A stretch of DNA of 42,349 nucleotides, from the IMG/VR virus record IMGVR_UViG_3300035670_000474, positions 1 through 42,349 of that record, one strand, 5' to 3'. Source of the stretch: a virus. Positions 25,665 through 32,263 of the stretch are shown one piece after another (position 1 is the stretch's first letter; each line of letters begins with the position of its first letter). The notes beneath the pieces are model-generated. The model searched no databases, was not told where the DNA came from, and was given only the letters and a program-made list of their open reading frames with translations. A program made the translations under genes and the position numbers.

Positions 25665-26881
25665 GCGATCGCGCTCCTTTGAGCGCCGACGAGATTCGCG
25701 AGCTAGGCCGTAGGTATGGATCGTGGACGGCTGCGGCTAAGGCGACCGGGCGTTCGGTAAGTCAGATCAAAACTAGGGCTAGTTCGTTTGGGATCAAGAT
25801 TGCGGACGTCGCCAATAGTGATCCGGCTAGTTCAGCGAAGGTAACTAGTGATGATCCCGCCGAGTGGGGGGATATTCGCGAGCTTTTGAAGCGCCGCAAC
25901 CTGAACCCTGATGATTTCCTGATCACGCGGGTTCGCGTTAATGAGTGGGCGGACGAGCGTCAGCTTCGCGTTGATTTGGAGCCGGTGTCTTCGGTTGTTA
26001 TGCCCGCTAGGGCTGATGGCTGGAAGGCTCCTAAGCCTCGCAAGCGGGCGAGCAAGAACGGCGAGCTTGTCGCGTTTCTGAGCGATCAGCACGCGCCGTA
26101 TCACGACCGCGATCTTCACGAGTTGGTCTGTCAATGGCTTAGGGACGAGAAGCCCGACCGCGTTTATTGCCTGGGTGACTTGCTTGATTTTGCGAGTGTG
26201 TCGCGTTGGCAACCAAACCCCGAAAACGTAAGTCCCGACGGTGGGACTGGATCGGTTCAGGAATGTATCGACGCCGGGTACGAGATCCTTCGCGCTTACC
26301 GTGAGGCCGCCCCTGACGCCGAGATTTTCTATATGGCCGGTAATCACGAGGACCGGCTAAGGGACGCGATTTTCAGGCAGGGCTTTGGAGCGATTTACGG
26401 GCTTCACCGGGCGGGGGACGAGGAGAGCGTTCTTTCCCCAGCGTTCTTGCTTCGCTTGGACGAGCTTCGCGTTGAGTACGTCCGTTCGGAGGCCGGGGGT
26501 TATCAGCACGCCGCAGCCCGCGTCTCTTCGGAGCTACAGGCTATTCACGGCTGGATTGCTCGTAAGGGTTCGGCTTCGTCGGCTGCGGCGACGCTTGACC
26601 ATATGCGGGTGTCCACGATTCAGGGGCATACGCACCGCAACGGTCTTCATTACAAAACTGAGTGGACGATCGACAATGAGCCTCGCACCCTGGTTGCTGC
26701 GGAGACGGGGACGTTGGCGATGATTCGTAATGGCCTTACGCACGCTGCCCGCCCTGATTGGCAGCAAGGCTTCTGTACCGCTCAGGTGTGGGACGACTTG
26801 TTTTCGCTTGATCTCGCGGTTTATGTGAAGGACAGCGAGCAGGACGGAGCGTTGCTTTGGCGGGGCAAGCGCTGGTCGTGA
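25661..26881 (+). CDS. Calcineurin-like metallophosphoesterase with HTH
   Basis: The 406-residue protein starts with an HTH-like region (WTAAAKATGRSVSQIKTRAS, about 22-41). From about 140 it has the complete calcineurin-like metal-binding set: FLSDQHAPYHD, CLGDLLDF, AGNHEDRL and QGHTHRNG. Such enzymes hydrolyse phosphoesters of nucleotides, DNA or other substrates. The DNA-binding-like N-terminus suggests a nucleic-acid substrate, but this is unproven. It is coupled to the holin gene by GTGA, an unusual place for a metallophosphoesterase. C-terminus includes a basic end. Confidence 0.85.
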   Translation: MSDRAPLSADEIRELGRRYGSWTAAAKATGRSVSQIKTRASSFGIKIADVANSDPASSAKVTSDDPAEWGDIRELLKRRNLNPDDFLITRVRVNEWADERQLRVDLEPVSSVVMPARADGWKAPKPRKRASKNGELVAFLSDQHAPYHDRDLHELVCQWLRDEKPDRVYCLGDLLDFASVSRWQPNPENVSPDGGTGSVQECIDAGYEILRAYREAAPDAEIFYMAGNHEDRLRDAIFRQGFGAIYGLHRAGDEESVLSPAFLLRLDELRVEYVRSEAGGYQHAAARVSSELQAIHGWIARKGSASSAAATLDHMRVSTIQGHTHRNGLHYKTEWTIDNEPRTLVAAETGTLAMIRNGLTHAARPDWQQGFCTAQVWDDLFSLDLAVYVKDSEQDGALLWRGKRWS

Positions 26882-27112
26882 ATGGACCGGCTGACAGTTC
26901 TTCGCACGCTTCATAGCTGCGGTTACAAGTACGCAAGCCTTCACGGGATCCGTTTCGAGGGACGGCAAACGGTCGCGTTGTTTTCGGTGCCGCATTGTCT
27001 CGGACACCGCAGGGCTTTTACGGCGTTTATCGAGCAGGAATCAGAGAGGGACCGGCCCCGTTTGGAAGTGGAGCCGGGATTCGTTATCGAGCCGATAAGG
27101 GGGAAAGTATGA
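26882..27112 (+). CDS. Hypothetical small protein
   Basis: The 76-residue protein starts MDRLTVLRTLHSCGYKYASL immediately after the phosphoesterase stop. It is mixed alpha/beta with no signal or span, and a late FVIEPIRGKV strand. No family is recognised. The coupled start and the ATGA overlap at its end support translation. Confidence 0.6.
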   Translation: MDRLTVLRTLHSCGYKYASLHGIRFEGRQTVALFSVPHCLGHRRAFTAFIEQESERDRPRLEVEPGFVIEPIRGKV

Positions 27113-27579
27113 CTAGTTCAACAATGACACCGTATGACGAGTGTCTTCAGTCGGGCCATATTCCGACTGCTATCGCTAATCCGCGTCTACAGAATCTTTG
27201 TGGGCGTTGCGGCAGGCTTCGCGAGCCGGACGAAATGGCGCGTGACTTGGATCAGGAACGCCGTTGGGTTGCGGAGGCCGCTCAGTACGCGCAGTACGTA
27301 ACTGAGCCGGACGGGATCGCGGAGGCGTTTAGCACGTATCGCGAGCTTCGCACGAACACGGACGCGCCCTGGCGGGACGTCAAGCAACGCAATTTTGCGG
27401 TTGAGGCGATGGAAGAAGCCGTTGATCTTTCGGCTTACGTAATGGCGCTTCTTCAGATGATCGACGCTGACCGCGACGACGAGGACGCGGGTAAGGCGAT
27501 AATGCTTTTGAAGATGGCCCTTGCGGCGTCGGTTACGGCGTACGCGAGCCTGTCGGAATATATGCGCGTCGATCTTTGA
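27109..27579 (+). CDS. Hypothetical protein with Cys pair and MazG-like helix
   Basis: The 156-residue protein has an N-terminal probable zinc element (DECLQSGH, then LCGRCGRL). Helices follow; EAMEEAVDLSAYVMALLQMI (about 100-119) faintly resembles the EExxD helix of MazG-type nucleotide pyrophosphatases. Only one such motif is seen, so that activity is not assigned. ATG 27109 has GGGGGAAAG upstream and overlaps the previous stop. The neighbouring RusA suggests a nucleic-acid setting. Confidence 0.6.
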   Translation: MTSSTMTPYDECLQSGHIPTAIANPRLQNLCGRCGRLREPDEMARDLDQERRWVAEAAQYAQYVTEPDGIAEAFSTYRELRTNTDAPWRDVKQRNFAVEAMEEAVDLSAYVMALLQMIDADRDDEDAGKAIMLLKMALAASVTAYASLSEYMRVDL

Positions 27580-27992
27580 GTCCGCGCCGTAGGGTTTCGT
27601 TGACGATTGAGGGCAAGCCTGTTCCGAAGGGCAGCCGCGTTACTCACCGGTTGCCTAATGGAAAGATCGTGAACCGGGAGGCGTCGAAGCGTTGGCCTTC
27701 CTGGTCGCGGTCGGCTTTGGAGCAGATCGAGGCTCAGTTCGATGGGGTGACGCTTCAGCCGCCGTACCGGCTCACGGCTGATTTCTTTTTCGCTGCCCCG
27801 CAGAAGCCGACTTATCCGCGTTCGGGGGACTTGGATAAGTACCTTCGGGCGGTTGGGGATTTGCTTCAGATGAAGGCTGGGGCCGCGTCGGTAATTACCG
27901 ATGATCGCGGGATCTTGGAGATTGGGTCCGCGAAGCGTTATGGGGATCCTGAGCGGGTGGAGATTGTCGTTGAGGAGATCGACGGGCTTTAG
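27576..27992 (+). CDS. rusA: RusA-like Holliday junction resolvase
   Basis: The 138-residue protein matches RusA. It has LTIEGKPVPKGSRVTHRLPN at the N-terminus, then DLDKYLRAVGDLLQ (about residues 83-96), with the two Asp residues that bind metal, and VITDDRGILEI with the conserved Asp pair. RusA cleaves four-way DNA junctions, here likely resolving recombination intermediates or packaging-blocking branches. TTG overlaps the previous stop as TTGA. It is the last rightward gene before the leftward operon, converging with it by four bases. Confidence 0.9.
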   Translation: MSPRRRVSLTIEGKPVPKGSRVTHRLPNGKIVNREASKRWPSWSRSALEQIEAQFDGVTLQPPYRLTADFFFAAPQKPTYPRSGDLDKYLRAVGDLLQMKAGAASVITDDRGILEIGSAKRYGDPERVEIVVEEIDGL

Positions 27993-28159
27993 CGCGGGAA
28001 GCGGGCTTCTTGGAGTCTGCGCATAGCTTCCGCGAAGGCGCGTTGTTTTGCGGGCTTGACGGCTGCTCTCCCGGCGATCGCGGCGTCTGCTAGGGCTTCG
28101 GCTTGTTGTGGCCCTAGCGTCACGGTGACGGGTCGTATGGGTTTTACGATGGGGCGCAC
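27989..28159 (-). CDS. Small leftward protein, end of six-gene operon
   Basis: A GTG one base after the HTH gene stop opens a 56-residue frame beginning MRPIVKPIRPVTVTLGPQQA. A beta-like start (PVTVTLGP) followed by Ala-rich helices to EAMRRLQEARF resembles short ribbon-helix-helix proteins, but no family is certain. Its stop overlaps the RusA stop region. Immediate spacing to the upstream gene supports it. Confidence 0.55.
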   Translation of the reverse strand: MRPIVKPIRPVTVTLGPQQAEALADAAIAGRAAVKPAKQRAFAEAMRRLQEARFPR

Positions 28160-28160
28160 G

Positions 28161-28349
28161 TTATTTGGTTAGGTGGTTGATTCTTCCGGGTGTGAGGTTG
28201 AGTGCGCGGGCGAGGTCGGCTTCGCTGACTCCGGCTTGGACGGCTGCCTTGATTGCTTGGTTTCGTTTTTCGCGTAGCTCGTCGCTTCGGCTTGCGGCTC
28301 GTTGGTAGTCGCGGTTTGCTTTGACGGCGGCTTTGAGTGGTTCAGTCAT
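28161..28349 (-). CDS. Small HTH protein
   Basis: The 62-residue protein ends with a clear helix-turn-helix (AGVSEADLARALNLTPGRIN, about residues 39-58), like the DNA-binding part of resolvases. The N-terminal half is a basic helix. It overlaps its upstream gene by eight bases. It probably binds DNA and regulates this operon or another phage promoter. Confidence 0.7.
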   Translation of the reverse strand: MTEPLKAAVKANRDYQRAASRSDELREKRNQAIKAAVQAGVSEADLARALNLTPGRINHLTK

Positions 28350-28536
28350 TGTCTTGCTGGCGCTTGACTTCTTGCCAGTCGATACCGGCGGCTTCTAGGG
28401 CGTCGCGGAGTTTTTCGATTCGCCACCAACTAACCCCGGCTTTGGTTGCGTATTTGTTCTTTTGGGCGGGTGCTGATGCTGCGCACTCGATCGCCCATAT
28501 GAACACTTCGCGTTGTTTGTCGGTGAGTTGATTCAT
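28342..28536 (-). CDS. Small HTH-like protein
   Basis: The 64-residue protein begins MNQLTDKQREVFIWAIECAA. A possible helix-turn-helix spans KYATKAGVSWWRIEKLRDAL. The open frame extends upstream to 28581, but the chosen ATG gives a four-base overlap with the upstream gene. No enzyme motif is seen; a regulatory role is inferred from fold and neighbours. Confidence 0.6.
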   Translation of the reverse strand: MNQLTDKQREVFIWAIECAASAPAQKNKYATKAGVSWWRIEKLRDALEAAGIDWQEVKRQQDND

Positions 28537-28727
28537 CGTGCTTCCAACGCCTTGTGGAAGGCTCGTTCGATTCGCGCCCATAGCTCTATCTCGGCTGGGG
28601 CTTGTTCGCGCTCGCTGATCCCCGATGTTTCTTTTTCAAGGACTCGTTGCGCCTTCCACTTGCGGAAGTTGGCGATACGAGCGAGTTCTTTTGCGTCGTC
28701 TTCGTTGAGAGTGACGGAAATGTTCAT
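28533..28727 (-). CDS. Small helical protein
   Basis: The 64-residue protein begins with a short strand (MNISVTLNEDDAKELARIAN), the pattern of ribbon-helix-helix or antitoxin-like proteins. A charged helix follows. No partner toxin is recognised nearby, so no toxin-antitoxin system is claimed. It overlaps both neighbours by four bases. Confidence 0.55.
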   Translation of the reverse strand: MNISVTLNEDDAKELARIANFRKWKAQRVLEKETSGISEREQAPAEIELWARIERAFHKALEAR

Positions 28728-29491
28728 CGTGCCTCCAATTCGGCAAGCTGGACCGCTGCCGCTTCGGCGTACTCGCGGTCCTCGTCGGTCTCCGCCTTGC
28801 GGCGCAGTTCCTCTACCTGCCAGCGCAACCGCTGGATCTCGTGCTTGCGCTTGTTCTGCGCAATCTTGTAATCACGGAACGAGGGCTTGTGGAGTGCGTC
28901 AATCTCCGCGTCGATTGCGTCCTCTTCCTTTTCAGCCTTTGCCTTGTTGGCTGCGGCTTCGTCGCGGAGCTTGTTCAGCGCCGTAAGAGTTGTCTCTTTG
29001 AGTTCGGCGGCGTCGCTGCCGGTCAGAAACTCGGCGGTCAGCTTGCGCAGCTTGTCCCTGGATTCGGGGTCAAGCATTGAGACCCGAAGGGCGACAATCG
29101 GAAGTTCCGCGTCCTGGTCGTCTTCGTTGACGTAGCGGATCTTCCATTCAAGGTCGCTAAGGGTTGAGTCCAACTCGCGAATCTCGTCGCGCTTTGCCGA
29201 CCGCTTCGCGGATAGCTCGTTTAGTTGCTGCTCGTAAGCGACGTTGATCCCGGTCGCGGTTTCGTACGCGGCTTGTTCTTTGAGGTAGCGAACGCCGTCG
29301 TAGCCTTCACCGAAGTACCGGTCCCCTGCGGCTTCGGCAGCTTCGCGGCGTTTCAGATCGACTAGTTCGTGAGTTGCGTCCCTCTGGCGGCCTTGCTTGT
29401 AAAGGCGGATCTCCCAGCGCCCGTCAAGGCTACGGTAGGTGCCTTCTTCGTCTTTCTTAGTCCACTTCAGGGGCTTAACGTTGGTGGTCAT
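28724..29491 (-). CDS. Coiled-coil protein, largest leftward gene
   Basis: The 255-residue soluble protein is Glu/Lys/Ala-rich. It has a compact N-terminal domain (WTKKDEEGTYRSLDGRWEIR) and two long coiled coils: about residues 80-125 (LSAKRSAKRDEIRELDSTLS) and 175-255. No catalytic motif is visible. The ATG at 29491 is chosen because AAAGGAA lies upstream; the frame extends further to 29530. The preceding 15 bases recur before the first gene of the operon. Function unknown. Confidence 0.7.
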   Translation of the reverse strand: MTTNVKPLKWTKKDEEGTYRSLDGRWEIRLYKQGRQRDATHELVDLKRREAAEAAGDRYFGEGYDGVRYLKEQAAYETATGINVAYEQQLNELSAKRSAKRDEIRELDSTLSDLEWKIRYVNEDDQDAELPIVALRVSMLDPESRDKLRKLTAEFLTGSDAAELKETTLTALNKLRDEAAANKAKAEKEEDAIDAEIDALHKPSFRDYKIAQNKRKHEIQRLRWQVEELRRKAETDEDREYAEAAAVQLAELEAR

Positions 29492-29498
29492 TGGTCGG

Positions 29499-29513
29499 TT
29501 CCTTTCTCTCGTT
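29499..29513 (-). repeat. 15-bp repeat carrying ribosome site, copy 1
   Basis: TTCCTTTCTCTCGTT on the + strand reads AACGAGAGAAAGGAA leftward and includes the AAAGGAA ribosome site of the gene starting at 29491. An identical 15-mer lies at 29804-29818, and its TTTCTCTCGT core recurs at 29965-29974. Conservation beyond the Shine-Dalgarno sequence suggests a protein- or RNA-binding site. Confidence 0.6.
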
Positions 29514-29522
29514 AGTTGACGG

Positions 29523-29798
29523 TTACGCAAGGCGACGCTGCTCGGCTGCGTACTGAAAAGCCTCGTAGCGGTTGCGTTCTTCGTTGGTCAGTACCGGCGT
29601 GAGTTCGGCTTCGCGTCGCTCTCTGTATTCGTGGCACTTGACGCAGCCGCAGGTTTGACGGCCCAGGTCCGGGTTGTGGGCGGGGCGCTCACCGTGATAG
29701 GGGCAAGGGTCTGCCCCTGAGATTGCTTCTTCGAAGCACCAGCGGCACTCGCCGGGGTCGGTGTCTTGTGTGGGCCGTTCTTCGATCTGGCGTTCCAT
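29523..29798 (-). CDS. Cysteine-rich probable zinc protein
   Basis: The 91-residue protein is the first gene of the leftward operon. Its Cys/His pattern is ECRWCFEEA (about 17-25), DPCPYHGE (about 30-37) and TCGCVKCHEYR (about 49-59). These can form one or two zinc-binding clusters. No DNA-binding helix is evident beyond them. ATG has AGAAAGGAA upstream, inside a duplicated 15-mer. Confidence 0.65.
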   Translation of the reverse strand: MERQIEERPTQDTDPGECRWCFEEAISGADPCPYHGERPAHNPDLGRQTCGCVKCHEYRERREAELTPVLTNEERNRYEAFQYAAEQRRLA

Positions 29799-29803
29799 CG
29801 TGA

Positions 29804-29818
29804 TTCCTTTCTCTCGTT
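29804..29818 (-). repeat. 15-bp repeat carrying ribosome site, copy 2
   Basis: This copy lies directly upstream of the gene starting at 29798. It is identical to the 15-mer at 29499-29513. Together they may coordinate translation or regulation of two genes in the leftward operon. Confidence 0.6.
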
Positions 29819-29832
29819 TGCCACGAGAAGCA

Positions 29833-29898
29833 CTATAGGGGGCTATAGAACAGAATCTTTACCCCCCTAAACACATAGTTTAGACCCCTATTTGGGTC
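29833..29898. promoter_or_regulatory. Palindrome-rich, AT-richer control region
   Basis: Two CTATAG palindromes (29833-29838 and 29843-29848) are spaced ten bases apart. Next come an inverted repeat CTAAAC-ACATA-GTTTAG (29867-29883) and a hairpin GACCC-CTATTT-GGGTC (29883-29898). The stretch is locally poorer in GC than its surroundings. It lies upstream of the leftward operon and could be its promoter/operator or a replication origin. A TATAGT-like element reads leftward, but no convincing -35 element was found. Confidence 0.45.
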
Positions 29899-29953
29899 GC
29901 CAACTGTCCGGCAACACAGAGCGAGTATTCCCCTGCTCCTCTCGCCGGTCAAT

Positions 29954-29987
29954 GTGCGCGGCGTTTTCTCTCGTACGCAACGCGCAC
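29954..29987 (+). other. Strong bulged hairpin
   Basis: GTGCGCG (29954-29960) pairs with CGCGCAC (29981-29987); an inner GCGT/ACGC adds four base pairs with a two-base bulge. The TTTCTCTCGT core of the 15-bp repeat forms most of the loop. It is immediately followed by the hairpin at 29991-30035, so the two could form one structured RNA. Confidence 0.5.
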
Positions 29988-29990
29988 CCG

Positions 29991-30036
29991 AAGCCCCTCA
30001 CTCGATCAGCCTTCGGGCTGGCGGGTGGGGGGCTTT
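29991..30036 (+). terminator. Long UUCG-capped hairpin, probable terminator
   Basis: A 14-base arm from 29991 to 30004 pairs with 30022-30035 using two G-U pairs. An inner CAGCC-TTCG-GGCTG hairpin (30007-30020) has a stable UUCG tetraloop. A short T-run follows (CTTTC). It may end an unknown rightward transcript, or act leftward on the repressor transcript, although the leftward side lacks a T-run. Confidence 0.6.
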
Positions 30037-30129
30037 CGTCGTTCCTGAGGACGTCTTCGCGGTCGTAACGGTTTGCGATACGGGAATCCGCTTATTGCGG
30101 AAAGACTGTTATTACGAAAGGCTGCCGTG

Positions 30130-30303
30130 ATGCCTGCCGTTACTTCAGCGATCACAAGCACCGAAACTCTGGCGATTGTCTCTGCGGTTCTTACCGCGTC
30201 GCTCGCAAAGATTCCGAAAGACGATCCGCTACGCGAAAAGGTCGCGGAGCTTGCTAGCTGCCTTCGCCATTTTGAGGAGACAGTCGGTTTGCCGCGTCGA
30301 TAG
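30130..30303 (+). CDS. Hypothetical small protein
   Basis: The 57-residue protein starts MPAVTSAITSTETLAIVSAV. A weakly hydrophobic N-terminal half is followed by a charged helix. AAAGG precedes ATG 30130. It converges with the repressor gene, overlapping it by 50 bases, so this is a less certain gene. The hairpins at 29954-30036 lie upstream. Confidence 0.45.
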   Translation: MPAVTSAITSTETLAIVSAVLTASLAKIPKDDPLREKVAELASCLRHFEETVGLPRR

Positions 30304-30628
30304 CTGCCTGTAACCGTTCGCCGTCTGATTTGAGCAGGGCGTCGATTTGGCGCTCTAGCTGATCTACGCGCTCGCGCAGTTCGGTTAGGTCCGTTGGGGG
30401 AGGCGTGACTTGCTGGCCGGTTAGCAGGTACTCAACGCTGGTATCGAGGTAGCGGGCGAGCTTTTCGACAGTTGGGTAGCGCGGCTTCCAGTCGTCGTCC
30501 TCTAGTAGCCGTTTGAGGGTTTGGCGATCGATGCCGGTGTCTCGGCATATCTGCGCCTGAGATTTCCCTACGGCGCGAGCTTCCAGGAGGCCGGTCAGGC
30601 GCTCCCGGAGCGTTTCCCCTTGCTCCAT
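30254..30628 (-). CDS. HTH repressor (Cro/CI type)
   Basis: The 124-residue protein has an XRE/CI helix-turn-helix in residues 5-65: SQAQICRDTGIDRQTLKRLL, then RYPTVEKLARYLDTSVEYLL, the standard final helices. A short coiled coil (LTELRERVDQLERQIDALLK, about 78-97) probably dimerises it. There is no cleavable LexA-like C-terminal domain. It is leftward and faces an operator-rich region before the early operon, so it is the likely lysogeny repressor. ATG 30628 is preferred; GTG 30634 is possible. A TAGAGT element lies about eight bases upstream, consistent with a leaderless message. Confidence 0.8.
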   Translation of the reverse strand: MEQGETLRERLTGLLEARAVGKSQAQICRDTGIDRQTLKRLLEDDDWKPRYPTVEKLARYLDTSVEYLLTGQQVTPPPTDLTELRERVDQLERQIDALLKSDGERLQAAIDAANRLSPQNGEGS

Positions 30629-30634
30629 TAGCAC

Positions 30635-30803
30635 CGACTCTACTGGCGATCGCGGGCAGAATTACGCTATTTGGCGGAAGTTCCGCAGTTCTTCCCGGTA
30701 TTCCGCCGGGACGTGTGCTTAGATACCGCGCTATTCCCGAGAGGACTTCGGGAATATACCGCGAACTAGGCAGGGGTAAGCCGCTGCGAAAGGGGGTCGG
30801 GAA
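30635..30803. promoter_or_regulatory. Early operator/promoter region
   Basis: Several symmetric sites lie between the divergent repressor and early genes. They are GCGGAA-G-TTCCGC (30674-30686), CCCGG-7-CCGGG (30694-30710) and a perfect nine-base palindrome TATTCCCGA-7-TCGGGAATA (30732-30756). Direct repeats ATACCGCG flank the last (30723-30730 and 30756-30763), starting 33 bases apart. These are strong operator candidates for the adjacent repressor. TAGATA and TATACC resemble -10 boxes, but clear -35 boxes were not found. Confidence 0.6.
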
Positions 30804-31043
30804 GTGATAGGGGAGTTGAAAGATGTTGAGCCGGTTACGGACCTGGGCTACCGGGTCGAACGGCACCGGTACTGCTCGGAGAAGCTGATTGAGACCGCCG
30901 ACCGCGTTCTTGATCATTACGGCAACGATGAAGCGAGCGCTCTTCTTGCGTTCGCGGTCCGTCAGATTCTTTTCGATGTAGCGCAGGCCGAACTTGCGCT
31001 TTCGGTTGCTCTTTTGGAGAGCGCCGTTGAGAAGGCGTCGTGA
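30804..31043 (+). CDS. First early-operon protein, unknown
   Basis: The 79-residue protein is helical (LLAFAVRQILFDVAQAELAL near the middle/end), with no recognised family. It begins at GTG 30804 after an AAAGGGGG-type ribosome site, immediately downstream of the operator region. The position is that often occupied by an early regulator, but no clear HTH is seen. It overlaps the next gene by four bases. Confidence 0.65.
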   Translation: MIGELKDVEPVTDLGYRVERHRYCSEKLIETADRVLDHYGNDEASALLAFAVRQILFDVAQAELALSVALLESAVEKAS

Positions 31044-31180
31044 CGGTTGTTGACGCCTGCGCGGCGTACTTGGTGATGCTCGGCTGGGTTGCGGGCGTCG
31101 TTTTCGTCGTGCTGGTCGGAAAGACGCTTCTGGATTACTTCGGGGAGCGGATCTATGGGCGTATGGAAGATCGCGACTGA
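31040..31180 (+). CDS. 46-residue membrane protein
   Basis: A GTG overlapping the previous stop opens MTVVDACAAYLVMLGWVAGV..., with one membrane span (AAYLVMLGWVAGVVFVVLVG, residues 8-27). A charged cytoplasmic-like tail ends MEDRD. Early one-span proteins may alter host membrane functions or exclude other phages, but no function can be assigned. The GTGA overlap supports it. Confidence 0.6.
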   Translation: MTVVDACAAYLVMLGWVAGVVFVVLVGKTLLDYFGERIYGRMEDRD

Positions 31181-31193
31181 GAGGAGCAGGGGA

Positions 31194-31460
31194 ATGCTCG
31201 ATACGAACACCGATGTTGCCGAACTTGGAAGAAGGATCTCTGAGTTGGGCGTAATGCTCACCCGGACCGCGCTTGACGAGAGCGAGCCGGTCGCTGACCG
31301 CGAGACGGAGGTTCTTCGTCTTGTTCATTTGATCAGGCGAAGGCTCGATGATTGCTCGGCAATTACGGAGCTTCGCCCGGACGAGGCGGACGCGGACTTT
31401 GACGAGTTTGTGTCGCGGGTAATGGAGCCGTACGAAGTTGAGTTGCGGGTGGCGGCGTGA
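31194..31460 (+). CDS. Hypothetical early protein
   Basis: The 88-residue protein starts MLDTNTDVAELGRRISELGV, with GAGGAG upstream. It is acidic and helical, with several Asp/Glu clusters near the C-terminus. An alternative upstream frame reaches 31089 but crosses the membrane-protein gene. It overlaps the Sak4-like gene by four bases. Function unknown. Confidence 0.6.
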   Translation: MLDTNTDVAELGRRISELGVMLTRTALDESEPVADRETEVLRLVHLIRRRLDDCSAITELRPDEADADFDEFVSRVMEPYEVELRVAA

Positions 31461-32263
31461 CCGTCCCTCCGACGATCAAGGGACCGAAGCCGACAACCCC
31501 GAAGTGGGTCGATTCAGCGCCGGTTTTTGCGCCAACGGGGGTCAATGTTTGTCTCTATGGCCCTGCCGGTACGGGGAAATCAAGCGCTGCGGCGACGATC
31601 GCGCCGGAGGGCGGGCGCATTGTTTGGGTCAATATGGACGGCCCTAACTCGCTGTTCTTTGCGCGGAAGCTCGCTGCCGAACGGGACGTTGAGATCCTGG
31701 AAGTGCGTATGGGTCACGACGAAGATCCTCGCCCCCGCTTGCGGGAAGCGCTGGACTTCTGCCGGGTTGGAGACGTCGATGCCCTCGTAATCGATGGGGT
31801 AGGCAAGCTTCGCGAAAGTCTCGCGACCGCGATTGGGGGACCGAACCCTCAGGTTGCCGATTGGGGGCAGGTTGCCCGCTACCTGAAGGACTTGTTTCGC
31901 GAGGGGCGCGACCTTCGCTGCTCAACGGTTTGGGTCTGTCACGAGCAGATCACCGAAGACGACGGGAAGCTGGTCGTTAGGCCGGAGATAGACGCGAAGG
32001 GTAAGGCAGCGGAGCTTCTTCTTGGAGAGGTTGACGTTTGCGCTTACACGGCGGTTCACGACGACGACGGCAATCAGCGTTTCGTTGGTCAGATCGTCCC
32101 GGATAAGGGCCGCAGAGCGAAGGACCGTTCGGGGGCTTTGGGGGCGTGGCGCGATCTCGTGCCGATGGCTGAGTGGGTTCAGGTTTTCCGCTCGGCTCTG
32201 GCCCCTGATCTTTCAGACGTTCCGTTCATTAACCAGGAAAGCGAGGGAGACAATGAAGATTGA
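31457..32263 (+). CDS. Sak4-like recombination ATPase
   Basis: The 268-residue protein is a RecA-core P-loop ATPase of the phage Sak4/AAA_24 type. Walker A is YGPAGTGKSS (about residues 34-43), and Walker B DALVIDGV (about 109-116). WVCHEQ follows, the sensor region. Sak4 proteins promote annealing or strand exchange with a phage SSB (family knowledge). The following SSB-like gene overlaps it by 11 bases, a common Sak4-SSB arrangement. Confidence 0.85.
   Translation: MTVPPTIKGPKPTTPKWVDSAPVFAPTGVNVCLYGPAGTGKSSAAATIAPEGGRIVWVNMDGPNSLFFARKLAAERDVEILEVRMGHDEDPRPRLREALDFCRVGDVDALVIDGVGKLRESLATAIGGPNPQVADWGQVARYLKDLFREGRDLRCSTVWVCHEQITEDDGKLVVRPEIDAKGKAAELLLGEVDVCAYTAVHDDDGNQRFVGQIVPDKGRRAKDRSGALGAWRDLVPMAEWVQVFRSALAPDLSDVPFINQESEGDNED

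Noticed and set aside
27109-27579. A confirmed MazG nucleotide pyrophosphatase.
   Set aside because: Only one weak EExxD-like helix is visible and the complete metal-binding arrangement is not established.
28342-28727. A toxin-antitoxin pair.
   Set aside because: The proteins are small and partly DNA-binding-like, but no toxin family or known partner pattern is seen.
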